64,000 bases of DNA from Clostridium omnivorum (GTDB lineage Bacteria; Bacillota; Clostridia; Clostridiales; Clostridiaceae), in the NCBI RefSeq assembly GCF_026012015.1, contig NZ_BRXR01000001.1:2939501-3003500 (forward strand). Direction: 5' to 3'. Of this stretch, positions 42,601 to 50,961 are shown in pieces. The notes beneath the pieces were generated by a model. That model made no database searches, had not been told where the DNA came from, and saw nothing but the letters and a program-made list of their open reading frames with translations. Made by a program: the position numbers and the translations under genes. Numbering within the stretch: the stretch's first letter is position 1; every line of letters starts with the position of its first letter.

Positions 42601-43090
42601 CCCTGGAGCAATGCTGTACTTTAGAATAGACGATCCAATAGTTAGTGTAAAGAAAGAAATGTCTGAGGAAGAGATACAAAAGGAAGTAATGAAGACCTTA
42701 AAGATGAAGGGACTATTACTTAAGGATGCTAAGGTAATAAAAGCAATGGATAAGGATATAGATGGTTACTCTCTCATAATACCTGCTCAAATTTTAAAAA
42801 GCGGAGAAGTAAGTTCTAAGTCATCTGCAGCTACCTTAGAACAGTTTGAGCTGTTAAGAAAGTATGTAAGACATATTCTTATTGACCTGTGTGAAGAGAT
42901 GCTTAATGGCAATATAAGTATAAAGCCATATAAAAAGAAGGATAGTACACCTTGTGAATACTGCAGCTTTTCAGCTGTATGTCAATTTGATACCAGTATA
43001 AAGGATAACAAATATAAATATTTAAATGATAGATCTGATGAGGAAGTTTGGGAACTTATGAAAAAAGAAGTGGAGAAAGAGGTGAAATAG
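39635..43090 (+). CDS. addB: Helicase-exonuclease AddAB, subunit AddB
   Basis: 1151 residues. The N-terminus has the Walker A YGRAGSGKSRRC. A long helicase-like but largely inactive core follows, ending in a RecB-type nuclease domain (RIIDYKSGNKSF near residue 950). Four cysteines for an iron-sulfur cluster are visible: one in FSQCPFAYYVEYG (about 788) and three in CEYCSFSAVC (about 1107-1116). AddAB resects double-strand breaks and pauses at Chi, loading RecA. The start ATG 39635 lies behind GAGGGAGG. Gene order addB-addA with the downstream ATG directly after the stop is the normal Firmicute arrangement. A LexA-type box precedes the operon. Confidence 0.95.
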   Translation: MSLRFIYGRAGSGKSRRCLEEIKERVDSDFGKKLVLLIPEQFSFQASKNLINTVGERVATKAQVLSFTRLAYVVFSEVGGITRQLMNPAGKNMLIYRIIDEIKDELKVFKRAGRQQGFVNIIGDIITEFKRYDVNPDLLRIVSGNIKENTALYEKMQDINLIYDIFEKTLHKNYIDSEDELLLLAEKLEHCTLFDGAEIWIDEFSSFTPLQYKIIEKLLKKASRVNITLNTDCLIAGGSTDNTDVFAPIKNTERKLLKFAEDNNIAYEKPLCLEENLLPRFKSSKELAHLEKYFFYFPYNQYKEDTLDISVFKALNMYTEIQNVAREIIALTRDKSFRLNDIAVITRDLDSYEKLVQAIFNEYEIPYFIDKKRDINGNPLVILLNSVIDIFSKGWSYEAVFRYLKTGLTGIEQEDIDLIENYVLANGIKGKKWTEEKWNYRFNYGFQSEEISEIEQETIDRVNEIKNRITEPLMRLNKKIKNRKNVRDMCTAIYELFEELNCYENIEKWISEFKEDKDLDMANEYSQIWNIVIELLDQIVEVMGEEKLTMDEFVKVLTTGINECEIGVIPPSLDQVLVGSIDRIRSHDVSALFIIGVNDGVFPKASNEEGILSDKDREELKELGLELALDTKAQAFEEQFLIYNSLTLSSKYLKISYPIANFEGKTMRPSIIISRLKKVFPNIKEDSDIIKLEDDVENLKAVTGASSTFNELIAAIRGKAEGEAASAVWWDVYSWYKEKPEWKERCIRTFEGLSYSNQVKFVNEKKIRKLYGSPLQFSVSRLERFSQCPFAYYVEYGLKAKQRKIYEFSPPDLGSFIHEVLDEFSEILEKESITWREIEDQWCDEAISLIVDKKVNERTGSILSSSPRYKYMSERLKRIMTKSVNLIAQHIKKSGFDPIGYEMSFGKNGDFPPITVDLPSGDKIELIGRIDRVDELQTEEGLYLRIIDYKSGNKSFKLSDVYYGLQLQLLVYLDAVLSNQEKYIEKGILPGAMLYFRIDDPIVSVKKEMSEEEIQKEVMKTLKMKGLLLKDAKVIKAMDKDIDGYSLIIPAQILKSGEVSSKSSAATLEQFELLRKYVRHILIDLCEEMLNGNISIKPYKKKDSTPCEYCSFSAVCQFDTSIKDNKYKYLNDRSDEEVWELMKKEVEKEVK

Positions 43091-46000
43091 ATGGGTGAAA
43101 CTAAGTGGACTAAAGAACAGCAGATGGCTATAGATACAAGAAATTGTAATCTTCTAGTGGCTGCTGCAGCAGGTTCAGGAAAGACAGCAGTACTAGTTGA
43201 AAGAATTATAAAAATCATCACGAATGAAGATAATCCTGTAGACATAGATAGGCTTCTAATAGTGACCTTTACTAGTGCAGCAGCTGCTGAAATGAGGGAG
43301 AGAATTGGTGATGCTATTTCTAAGGCCTTGGACAAGAACCCAGAATCAAAACAGCTTCAAAGACAGCTTACTCTGCTCAATAAGGCAAGTATAACAACTA
43401 TTCACTCCTTCTGCCTTCAAACTATTAAAAATAACTTTCATGTTATAGACTTAGACCCAAACTTTAGAATTTCTGATGCTACTGAAGCAGTGCTTTTAAA
43501 GCATGAAACACTGCAGGATCTTTTTGAGGAAAAGTATGCAGAGACTGATGAAATGGGAAATCAGGATAAGAGTTTTCTGAACTTAGTAGAAAGCTATGGT
43601 GGAAGCAGGGATGATAGAAACCTGCAGGAGATAGTATTAAGATTATATGAATTTGTTATGAGTGGACCTTGGCCTAAAAAGTGGTTAGATGAGGCGGCAG
43701 AAGCCTTCAACCTGCCAGAAACCTTTGACTTTGGAGCTTCAAAATGGGGAGAAGTGCTTAAGGAAAGTATAAAAATTGAAATGCTAGGATTAAGGGATAT
43801 GGTAGTTAATACCTTAGCTATAGCAAGTACTGCTAGAGGTCTGGAGCCCTATGCAGAAAATTTTAAAAGTGATTTAGCTGTAGTGGATGATTTACTGCGA
43901 GCTTGTAGTGGTACTTGGCAAAATCTATACGAGGAATTTGTAAGTTTTAAGTTTGAAAAGTTAAATACCATAAGTAAAAAAGCTGAGCCTGATAAGACTG
44001 CACAGGATAAAGTTAAAAAAATAAGAGATGAAGTTAAAAAGAAGATAAATGGAATTGTAGAAGATGTTTTTAGCTTTAGTCCTGAGGAAAACAATAGGGC
44101 TCTTAGACAGCTATATCCAATGATGAAAAGTCTGTGTGACCTAGTTATAGCTTTTGATATGAAGTATAAAGAAAGAAAAAAAGAAAGAGGAATACTAGAC
44201 TTTAATGATTTGGAGCATTTTACTCTAGAAATTTTGACAGTGGAAAATAATCACGGTGAAGTAGAGACCTCTGAGGTTGCTTATAGGTTTAGAGAACAAT
44301 ATGAAGAAGTGCTGGTGGATGAATATCAAGACAGCAACTTGGTACAAGAAGTGCTTATAAATATGGTGTCTAGAAAATATACAGATAAGCCAAATGTATT
44401 TATGGTTGGTGACGTAAAGCAGAGTATTTATAGGTTTAGGCAGGCAGAGCCAGGTTTATTCCTTGAAAAGTACAATAGCTATTCAAAGGAATCTGGAGAA
44501 AATAATAGAAAAATAATGCTCTACAAAAACTTTAGAAGCAGAGAAGGTGTAATTGAAGGGGTAAACTATATTTTTAAGCTTATAATGTCTAAAAATATAG
44601 GTGAGCTGGAGTATACAGAGGAAGAAGCGTTAAACTTAGGCGCAAGCTTTATGGAAAATGAAGACCCAAATACAACTGTTGGAGGACCTGTAGAGCTTCA
44701 TTTAATGGAGAAGAAAAGCTCAAGAAAAGAAAGGACATTAGAGGACAGCGAAGAAGAGCAGGAAGAAGCAGCTGAAATCACTGAAGAGGAAGATATAGAT
44801 AATGTTCAGCTTGAGGCAAGGCTGGTTGCAAAGAGAATAAAAGACCTAATGACTACTGATTCAGAAGGTAAGAGATTTAAAGTATATGACAAAATCACCA
44901 ATGATTATAGGCCAGTACAATATAGAGATATAGTAATATTGCTTCGTGCTACTGCCAGTTATGCTCCAGTATTTATGGAGGAGCTAGAAGGCTATGGAAT
45001 ACCAGTGTATGCTGATGCTGACAGCGGTTATTTTGAAACTATAGAAATAAAAACAATGATGTCTCTGCTTCAGATTATAGATAATCCAAGGCAGGATATA
45101 CCACTGCTTGCAGTACTACGTTCACCTATATTTTCTTTTACTCCAGAGGAGCTTATAGATATTAGAACAGCTAATAAAGAAGTATCTTTATATGAAGCAC
45201 TTAAAGAACTGATAGTAAGGTTTGAAAATAATGATTTAGAAGAAAGAGATACTGAAGCAGCTGCTAAAAAGTCAATTGAATTTACTCACAAGCTGAAGAT
45301 TTGGAGAAAAAAATCGCAGCATATGGCAATAGATGAATTGATATGGTATTTATATACGGATACAGGATACTATGGGTATGCAGGTGCTATGCCAGGGGGA
45401 GTACAAAGACAAGCAAATCTGAAGATATTATTTGAAAGAGCGAGGCAGTTTGAAAAAACTAGCTATAGGGGCTTATTTAACTTTGTCAACTTTATAAATA
45501 AGCTGAAAACAAGCAGCGGCGATATGGGAAGTGCAAAAGTTCTAGGTGAAAATGAAAATGTAGTAAGAATAATGAGTATACATAAAAGTAAAGGCTTGGA
45601 GTTTCCTATAGTGTTTGTATCAGCCTGTGGTAAGAATTTCAACATGATGGACATGAATAGACCTATACTATACCATCAAAAGCTAGGACTTGGTCCTAAT
45701 TATGTTGATCCTGAGATAAGAATAACCTATCAAACCCTTTTAAAACAAGCTTTAAAGAAAAAAGTTAAGTTCGAGAGTCTTTCAGAGGAAATGAGGGTGC
45801 TGTATGTAGCATTTACAAGGGCAAAAGAAAAGCTGATAGTAACTGGAGCAGTAAATAATCTAGAAGCTGCAGCAGTTAAGTGGTGCTCATATATGGATAC
45901 AGAGGACTTTAAGGTGCCAGAATACGGAATTTTAAAGGGAAAAAGTTATCTAGATTGGATAGGCCCAGCTCTTGCTAGGCACCAGGATGGAGGCATAATT

Positions 46001-46936
46001 AGAGAACTTGCAGGAATAAGCGACAAGGGTGTTAATATAATCCAGGATAAGTCACAATGGCAACTACATTTGTGGAAAAAAGAAGACATTCTTGTGGATG
46101 AAGAAATTGGGCTTGTGGATAAATTAGAGGAATTTAATGAAGTTATGGAAGAAAGGCTTGAAGAACCGGATATTTCAAATGAGGTTCTTGCTGATTTAGA
46201 AAGGGAAATGACAGAAAGTGATTATAAGGAAGAAGTATATAGAAGACTAAATTGGGAGTATCCTTATAAAAGGGCAGCAGGTATACCAGCAGTTGTTACA
46301 GTAAGTGAGCTTAAAAGACTTGAAAATGCAGTCTTCTCTGGAGAATATACTGCGAAAATTACAACTCCAGTGCTATCTAGAAAACCAAGATTCATGGAGG
46401 AGAAAAAGGGTTTAAGTGGAGCTGAAAAAGGTACTGCAGTGCATGCTGTAATGCAGCATTTAAATTTAAATAATATTTCCTTGGAAGCCATAAGAGATAA
46501 AATATGTGAGATGAGGGCTTTAGAACTTCTAACAGAAGAACAAGCAAGTTCTGTAAATGCTGAAAAAATATTTCGCTTTTTTGGTAGTGAAATTGGTGAG
46601 AGGATGCTAAAAGCAAAGGATACTGTAAAAAGAGAAGTTCCTTTTAGTATAAAGCTTAAGAGTACAGAAGTTGATAAAAGCCTTCCGGAAGAAATCTATG
46701 GGAACGAAATGCAGCTGCTTCAAGGAGTTATAGATTGCTATTTTGAAGAAGATGATGGAATAATACTCCTAGACTATAAAACGGATTATGCTACAGAAGA
46801 TAATATGGAAGAAATAAAACAGAGATACAAAAAACAGATTTATTATTATGATTTAGCACTAAATAGAATCTTAGGTAATCCTTCTAAAGAAAAGTATATT
46901 TATTTATTTAGTAATGGTCAGATATTAAAATACTAA
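43091..46936 (+). CDS. addA: Helicase-exonuclease AddAB, subunit AddA
   Basis: 1281 residues; a UvrD/Rep superfamily 1 helicase plus nuclease. Motif I AAAGSGKTAVL (about 22-32), motif Ia TFTSAAAAEM, motif II VDEYQDSN, motif III MVGDVKQSIYRFRQAEPGLF, motif V SIHKSKGLEFPIVFV and motif VI RVLYVAFTRAKEK are all intact. The C-terminal nuclease site is ILLDYKTDYAT near residue 1225. It starts in the base after the addB stop, so translation is coupled. A Glu-rich insertion (DSEEEQEEAAEITEEEDID, about residues 550-568) is a probable flexible linker. Confidence 0.95.
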   Translation: MGETKWTKEQQMAIDTRNCNLLVAAAAGSGKTAVLVERIIKIITNEDNPVDIDRLLIVTFTSAAAAEMRERIGDAISKALDKNPESKQLQRQLTLLNKASITTIHSFCLQTIKNNFHVIDLDPNFRISDATEAVLLKHETLQDLFEEKYAETDEMGNQDKSFLNLVESYGGSRDDRNLQEIVLRLYEFVMSGPWPKKWLDEAAEAFNLPETFDFGASKWGEVLKESIKIEMLGLRDMVVNTLAIASTARGLEPYAENFKSDLAVVDDLLRACSGTWQNLYEEFVSFKFEKLNTISKKAEPDKTAQDKVKKIRDEVKKKINGIVEDVFSFSPEENNRALRQLYPMMKSLCDLVIAFDMKYKERKKERGILDFNDLEHFTLEILTVENNHGEVETSEVAYRFREQYEEVLVDEYQDSNLVQEVLINMVSRKYTDKPNVFMVGDVKQSIYRFRQAEPGLFLEKYNSYSKESGENNRKIMLYKNFRSREGVIEGVNYIFKLIMSKNIGELEYTEEEALNLGASFMENEDPNTTVGGPVELHLMEKKSSRKERTLEDSEEEQEEAAEITEEEDIDNVQLEARLVAKRIKDLMTTDSEGKRFKVYDKITNDYRPVQYRDIVILLRATASYAPVFMEELEGYGIPVYADADSGYFETIEIKTMMSLLQIIDNPRQDIPLLAVLRSPIFSFTPEELIDIRTANKEVSLYEALKELIVRFENNDLEERDTEAAAKKSIEFTHKLKIWRKKSQHMAIDELIWYLYTDTGYYGYAGAMPGGVQRQANLKILFERARQFEKTSYRGLFNFVNFINKLKTSSGDMGSAKVLGENENVVRIMSIHKSKGLEFPIVFVSACGKNFNMMDMNRPILYHQKLGLGPNYVDPEIRITYQTLLKQALKKKVKFESLSEEMRVLYVAFTRAKEKLIVTGAVNNLEAAAVKWCSYMDTEDFKVPEYGILKGKSYLDWIGPALARHQDGGIIRELAGISDKGVNIIQDKSQWQLHLWKKEDILVDEEIGLVDKLEEFNEVMEERLEEPDISNEVLADLEREMTESDYKEEVYRRLNWEYPYKRAAGIPAVVTVSELKRLENAVFSGEYTAKITTPVLSRKPRFMEEKKGLSGAEKGTAVHAVMQHLNLNNISLEAIRDKICEMRALELLTEEQASSVNAEKIFRFFGSEIGERMLKAKDTVKREVPFSIKLKSTEVDKSLPEEIYGNEMQLLQGVIDCYFEEDDGIILLDYKTDYATEDNMEEIKQRYKKQIYYYDLALNRILGNPSKEKYIYLFSNGQILKY

Positions 46937-46965
46937 TTGATAATTATTATTAATAGATATATAAT
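46937..46965 (+). promoter_or_regulatory. Promoter of the lactate dehydrogenase gene
   Basis: TTGATA (46937-46942), 17-base spacer, TATAAT (46960-46965), beginning at the addA stop codon. Confidence 0.75.
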
Positions 46966-47003
46966 ATTAGTATAAGGGTGATTAGTTTTTAGGAGTGATG
47001 AAA

Positions 47004-47951
47004 ATGAAGGTTAAAAATACTAAGATATCTATAATTGGAGCAGGTTTTGTTGGTTCTACTACAGCATATGCTATTATGAATGGTGGTTTGGCTTCCGAAA
47101 TAGTAATTGTGGACTTGAATAAAGATAAGGCAGAAGGGGAAGCAATGGACCTTTCTCATGGCTCGTCCTTTGTAATGCCTGTAAAGATTACCGCAGGCGG
47201 TTATGAAGATACTAAAGATTCAGATATAGTCATAATTACCGCAGGAGCAGCTTCAAAGCCAGGAGAAACTAGGCTTGATTTGATAAATAGGAATTTTGCA
47301 ATTTTTAAATCCATAATTCCAGAGATAGTAAGATACAGCCCAGAATCAATTTTACTGGTGGTATCAAACCCTGTAGATGTGTTGAGTTATATTACTTATA
47401 AGCTTTCTGGATTTCCAAAGGAAAGGGTTATTGGATCGGGTACAGTTCTTGATACTTCAAGACTAAAATATCTCCTAGGTGAGCACTTTAATGTGGATGA
47501 TAGAAATATTCATACTTACATTATGGGAGAGCATGGAGACTCAGAAATTGTAACTTGGAATTTAACAAGCATAGCGGGCATGGGTGTAGAAGAGTACTGC
47601 AAGAACAATTGCAATAAATGTGATGGAAATCTCAAATATAAAATACAAGAGAATGTTAAAAATTCTGCCTACCATATAATTGAGAAAAAAGGAGCTACCT
47701 ATTATGCTGTAGGACTTGCAATTCGAAGAATAGTAGAAGCTATTTTGAGAGATGAAAATTCCATCCTCACTGTATCAACTTTGATGGAAGGCAATTATGG
47801 CATTGATGACATATATATTGGAGCTCCAAGTATTGTTGGTGCCAGTGGTGTAAAAAAGGTGCTTGAAGTGCCGCTTTATGACAATGAAGCAAAGGCTCTT
47901 AAGGAATCAGCTGATAAGCTTAAAAAAGTGCTAAGTGAAGCACAAATTTAA
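47004..47951 (+). CDS. ldh: L-lactate dehydrogenase family protein
   Basis: 315 residues from ATG 47004, eight bases after AGGAG. NAD-binding [48 protein letters not shown], catalytic IMGEHGDSE (His) and substrate-binding Arg in KPGETRLD are as in LDH. The residue that normally decides substrate choice (Gln102 in LDH, Arg in malate dehydrogenase) is Ser here, in [11 protein letters not shown]. The rest of the loop is LDH-like. It therefore probably reduces pyruvate to lactate, or a related 2-oxoacid, during fermentation. Single-gene transcript with its own promoter and terminator. Confidence 0.88.
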   Translation: MKVKNTKISIIGAGFVGSTTAYAIMNGGLASEIVIVDLNKDKAEGEAMDLSHGSSFVMPVKITAGGYEDTKDSDIVIITAGAASKPGETRLDLINRNFAIFKSIIPEIVRYSPESILLVVSNPVDVLSYITYKLSGFPKERVIGSGTVLDTSRLKYLLGEHFNVDDRNIHTYIMGEHGDSEIVTWNLTSIAGMGVEEYCKNNCNKCDGNLKYKIQENVKNSAYHIIEKKGATYYAVGLAIRRIVEAILRDENSILTVSTLMEGNYGIDDIYIGAPSIVGASGVKKVLEVPLYDNEAKALKESADKLKKVLSEAQI

Positions 47952-47958
47952 TGAATTT

Positions 47959-47991
47959 ACCCCAATCTATTAAGATTGGGGTTTTGTTTTA
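47959..47991 (+). terminator. Terminator of ldh
   Basis: Perfect stem ACCCCAATCT/AGATTGGGGT (47959-47968/47973-47982), then TTTGTTTT. Confidence 0.87.
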
Positions 47992-48083
47992 AAAAATATA
48001 TTTATAAAAGCATAAAATGGTATAATAGTGTTATAAAAGCTGATTTCTATGGATATTTTATTAAGAGAGTGAAACGAGAAGGG

Positions 48084-49058
48084 ATGGTACAAGAAGATAT
48101 GGATTTTAAAAATATAAATGAGTTTCAAGCAGGTGAAAGAATAGATGGGTTTTTTCTTGTAAAATCTGTGGAGTGTAAGACTTCCAGCAATGGCAAGAGA
48201 TATCTTGACTTTAATTTAGGAGACAAGACAGGGGAAATAAATGCTAAGCTCTGGGAGCTTGCTGATGGAGATGATAAAAGATATTCTGAAAATACCCTTA
48301 TAAAGGTTAGAGGAATGGTAAATCTTTGGCAGAATGTTCTTCAGTTAAAGATTGAAAAGGTTAGAGAAAGTATTCCTTCAGATGGAGTTAAGATTGATGA
48401 TTTTGTTCCTGTAGCACCTCTTGAGCCTGAATTTATGTATAGTGAAATAATGAATTATGTAATGGCCATGAAGAATGAGGATATTAAAAATATCGTCAGC
48501 TACGTGTTAGAAGAAAACAAAGAAAAGCTTATGTATTATCCAGCAGCTAAAAAAAATCACCACTCTATAAAGTCAGGGCTTCTATATCATGAATTAACTA
48601 TGCTAAGAATAGGTGAAAGTCTTGCGAAAATTTATACCTATGTGAATACGGACTTATTATACGCAGGAATTATACTTCATGATTTAGAAAAGCTTCATGA
48701 AATGGAATCAAGTGTACTAGGAATAGTTAGCGAATATACGGTACAGGGTCAACTTTTAGGGCATATAGTTCAAGGAATAAAGAATTTAGAAGTGATTGGT
48801 GAAAACCTTGGGGCAGATAAAGAAATTGTTATGCTGCTGCAGCATATGATACTTTCTCACCATTATGAACCTGAGTTTGGAAGCCCTGTGAAGCCTATGA
48901 TTCCTGAAGCAGAATTATTGCATCATATTGATATAATCGATGCTAGAATGTTTGATATGAAAAAGGCTTTAGGTGATACTGAAGCTGGAAGTTTTTCAGA
49001 GAGAATTTGGTCTCTTGAGGGAAGAAAAGTTTATAAAACAGCTATGGAAAATGAATAA
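48084..49058 (+). CDS. YhaM-type 3'-5' exoribonuclease (OB fold plus HD domain)
   Basis: About 324 residues. The N-terminal OB-fold domain (DGFFLVKSVECKTSSNGKRY, LDFNLGDKTGEINAKLWE) precedes an HD domain with HHSIKSGLLYHELTML, GIILHDLEKLHEM and HMILSHHYEPEFGSPV as metal-binding elements. This is the YhaM/CbfI layout, about 314 residues in Bacillus, a manganese-dependent 3'-5' exonuclease on RNA and single-stranded DNA. The start is uncertain: AGAAGGG directly abuts ATG 48084, while ATG 48099 is 15 bases away. The frame stays open upstream to 47976 through the ldh terminator, which is not coding. Confidence 0.87.
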   Translation: MVQEDMDFKNINEFQAGERIDGFFLVKSVECKTSSNGKRYLDFNLGDKTGEINAKLWELADGDDKRYSENTLIKVRGMVNLWQNVLQLKIEKVRESIPSDGVKIDDFVPVAPLEPEFMYSEIMNYVMAMKNEDIKNIVSYVLEENKEKLMYYPAAKKNHHSIKSGLLYHELTMLRIGESLAKIYTYVNTDLLYAGIILHDLEKLHEMESSVLGIVSEYTVQGQLLGHIVQGIKNLEVIGENLGADKEIVMLLQHMILSHHYEPEFGSPVKPMIPEAELLHHIDIIDARMFDMKKALGDTEAGSFSERIWSLEGRKVYKTAMENE

Positions 49059-49075
49059 AATTTAAGGTGCATTTA

Positions 49076-49117
49076 CAACTTTCAAATCAAAAGTATGAAA
49101 AATTGATTTGAAAGTTG
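49076..49117 (+). other. Stem-loop without T-tract
   Basis: Perfect 14-bp stem CAACTTTCAAATCA/TGATTTGAAAGTTG (49076-49089/49104-49117) directly upstream of the next terminator hairpin. Confidence 0.6.
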
Positions 49118-49118
49118 C

Positions 49119-49151
49119 AAATTTCTCAATAAAGATTTGAGAAATTTTTTT
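49119..49151 (+). terminator. Terminator after the YhaM-type gene
   Basis: AAATTTCTCAA/TTGAGAAATTT stem (49119-49129/49137-49147) into a T-tract. Confidence 0.85.
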
Positions 49152-49165
49152 AATAGTAGTATAAT
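49137..49165 (+). promoter_or_regulatory. Promoter of pepT overlapping the terminator
   Basis: TTGAGA (49137-49142), 17-base spacer, TATAAT (49160-49165). The -35 lies in the 3' arm of the preceding terminator. Confidence 0.65.
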
Positions 49166-49211
49166 AGATGTGAAAACGTTACATCCACAACATAAAGAAG
49201 GAGTGAATTAT

Positions 49212-50432
49212 ATGTCAAAAGTAGTAGAAAGATTATTAAAGTACGTAAGTTTTGATACTAAGGCAGATGACGATTCTAATACTGTACCAACTACTCCAGG
49301 ACAAATAGTTTTAGCTAAGGAGTTAGTAAAAGAACTTGAGGAAATTGGAATGCAAGATGTATCTGTAGATGAAAATGGATATGTTATGGCAACTCTTCCT
49401 TCAAATATGGATAAAAAGGTTCCAAGCATTGGTTTTATAGCTCATATGGATACAAGCCCTGATATGAGTGGTACAAATGTTAAGCCACAATTTGTTGAAA
49501 ACTATGATGGTGGAGACATTGTATTAAACAAGGAATTAAACATAGTACTTTCACCAAAAGACTTCCCAGAATTAAAGGAATCCATAGGTGAAACACTTAT
49601 AACTACTGATGGTACAACACTTCTTGGAGCAGATGATAAGGCTGGTATAGCTGAGATAATTACTGCAATAGAATATTTAATTCAGCATCCAGAAGTACCT
49701 CATGGAGAAATAAGAGTAGGATTTACTCCAGATGAAGAAGTTGGAAGAGGTCCACTTCATTTTGATGTAAAGAAATTCAATACAGAATTAGCATATACTA
49801 TGGATGGAGGAGCTATTGGAGAGCTTGAATGTGAAAACTTCAACGCTGCAGCTGCAAAAATAACAGTTGAAGGAAGAAATGTTCACCCAGGCTATGCAAA
49901 AAATAAAATGGTTAACTCCATGCTTATAGCAAATGAAATTATAAGCTTATTCCCAGAACTAGAAACTCCACAAGCAACAGAAGGTTATGAAGGCTTCTAT
50001 CACTTAAATTCCATAAATGGTGGTGTTGAATCTACAGTACTTAGCTACATAATAAGAGACTTTGATGAAGAGAACTTCGCAAAGAGAAAGCAATTCATTG
50101 TAGATATGGTAGAATACTTAAACAAGAAGTATAACAATAGAATTAAACTAGAATTAAGAGACCAATATAAGAACATGAAAGAAAAAATCGAGCCTGTTCA
50201 ATATGTAGTAGACAATGTAATAAAGGCTATGGAAGAAACAGGTATAAAGCCATTAATTCGTCCAATAAGAGGAGGAACCGATGGAGCTACAATATCCTTC
50301 ATGGGAATTCCTACTCCAAACATATTTGCTGGAGGATTAAACTTCCACGGTAAATACGAGTATGTTCCAGTATCTTCAATGGAAAAGGCAGTAGAACTTA
50401 TATTAAAGATAGTTGAAATATACACTAGATAA
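49212..50432 (+). CDS. pepT: Peptidase T (tripeptide aminopeptidase)
   Basis: 406 residues from ATG 49212 behind AAGGAG; the frame is open upstream to 49137 but runs through the promoter. This M20B zinc peptidase shows the metal-site motifs [32 protein letters not shown] and [15 protein letters not shown]. It removes the N-terminal residue from tripeptides in the cytoplasm, in amino acid recycling. Length is standard (about 408). Monocistronic, with a strong terminator at 50452-50489. Confidence 0.93.
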   Translation: MSKVVERLLKYVSFDTKADDDSNTVPTTPGQIVLAKELVKELEEIGMQDVSVDENGYVMATLPSNMDKKVPSIGFIAHMDTSPDMSGTNVKPQFVENYDGGDIVLNKELNIVLSPKDFPELKESIGETLITTDGTTLLGADDKAGIAEIITAIEYLIQHPEVPHGEIRVGFTPDEEVGRGPLHFDVKKFNTELAYTMDGGAIGELECENFNAAAAKITVEGRNVHPGYAKNKMVNSMLIANEIISLFPELETPQATEGYEGFYHLNSINGGVESTVLSYIIRDFDEENFAKRKQFIVDMVEYLNKKYNNRIKLELRDQYKNMKEKIEPVQYVVDNVIKAMEETGIKPLIRPIRGGTDGATISFMGIPTPNIFAGGLNFHGKYEYVPVSSMEKAVELILKIVEIYTR

Positions 50433-50451
50433 TAATGAATAACTAATTAAT

Positions 50452-50489
50452 AACCTTAGGCGAAAGATTTTCGTCTAAGGTTATTTTTA
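50452..50489 (+). terminator. Terminator of pepT
   Basis: 14-bp stem AACCTTAGGCGAAA/TTTCGTCTAAGGTT with one G-T pair (50452-50465/50469-50482), then ATTTTTAT. Confidence 0.87.
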
Positions 50490-50508
50490 TATACTTTTAA
50501 AATAGCAA

Positions 50509-50537
50509 TTGACATATTTTACAAAAAGTATTAAGAT
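50509..50537 (+). promoter_or_regulatory. Promoter of the BlaI/M56/ABC operon
   Basis: TTGACA (50509-50514), 17-base spacer, TAAGAT (50532-50537); start expected near 50544. Confidence 0.75.
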
Positions 50538-50545
50538 TTAGTAAA

Positions 50546-50561
50546 GATTACATATGTAATC
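50546..50561. promoter_or_regulatory. BlaI/MecI-type operator
   Basis: GATTACATATGTAATC, a perfect 16-bp palindrome containing TACA/TGTA, the core of BlaI/MecI operators. It begins at the predicted transcription start, directly upstream of the blaI-like gene, so the repressor would block its own operon. Confidence 0.8.
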
Positions 50562-50583
50562 GATATTCGAAAGGGATGATTAA

Positions 50584-50961
50584 ATGAAGGAGATACCTGC
50601 TATATCTGATGCTGAATGGGAAGTTATGAAAGTAGTATGGGGGAAGTATCCAATTACTGCAGGTGAGATAATTTCAGTTATGGAAAATCAAAAGGATTGG
50701 AAGCCTAAAACAATTAAAACGCTGATAGGCAGACTGGTAAAAAAGGATGTGCTTGGGTACGAAGAGAAGCAACGAGTATATTGTTATTATCCATTGATTA
50801 GTCAAGAGGATTGCATACAAAAGGAAAATAAGTCTTTTATTAAAAGAGTTTATAATGGTGCTGTAAAATCTATGCTTGTTAATTTTATTAATGACAGTGA
50901 ACTAACTGAGGAAGATGTAAGGGAGCTTCAAAAATTATTGCAAGAAAGGGAAGAAAATTAA
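50584..50961 (+). CDS. BlaI/MecI-family transcriptional repressor
   Basis: 125 residues. The winged-helix domain begins ISDAEWEVMKVVWGKYPITA and continues WKPKTIKTLIGRLVKKDVLG, then a C-terminal dimerisation helix region (LVNFINDSELTEEDVRELQK). BlaI-type repressors are inactivated by cleavage once a membrane M56 partner senses its signal. The partner gene begins at the last base of this stop codon region (50961), so the two are translationally coupled. The perfect TACATATGTA operator upstream fits. Confidence 0.9.
   Translation: MKEIPAISDAEWEVMKVVWGKYPITAGEIISVMENQKDWKPKTIKTLIGRLVKKDVLGYEEKQRVYCYYPLISQEDCIQKENKSFIKRVYNGAVKSMLVNFINDSELTEEDVRELQKLLQEREEN

Noticed and set aside
46937-46965. Rex redox-repressor site before ldh
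   Set aside because: TTGATAA-N4-TATTAAT was compared with TTGTTAA-N4-TTAACAA; the right half matches poorly, so only the promoter is annotated.
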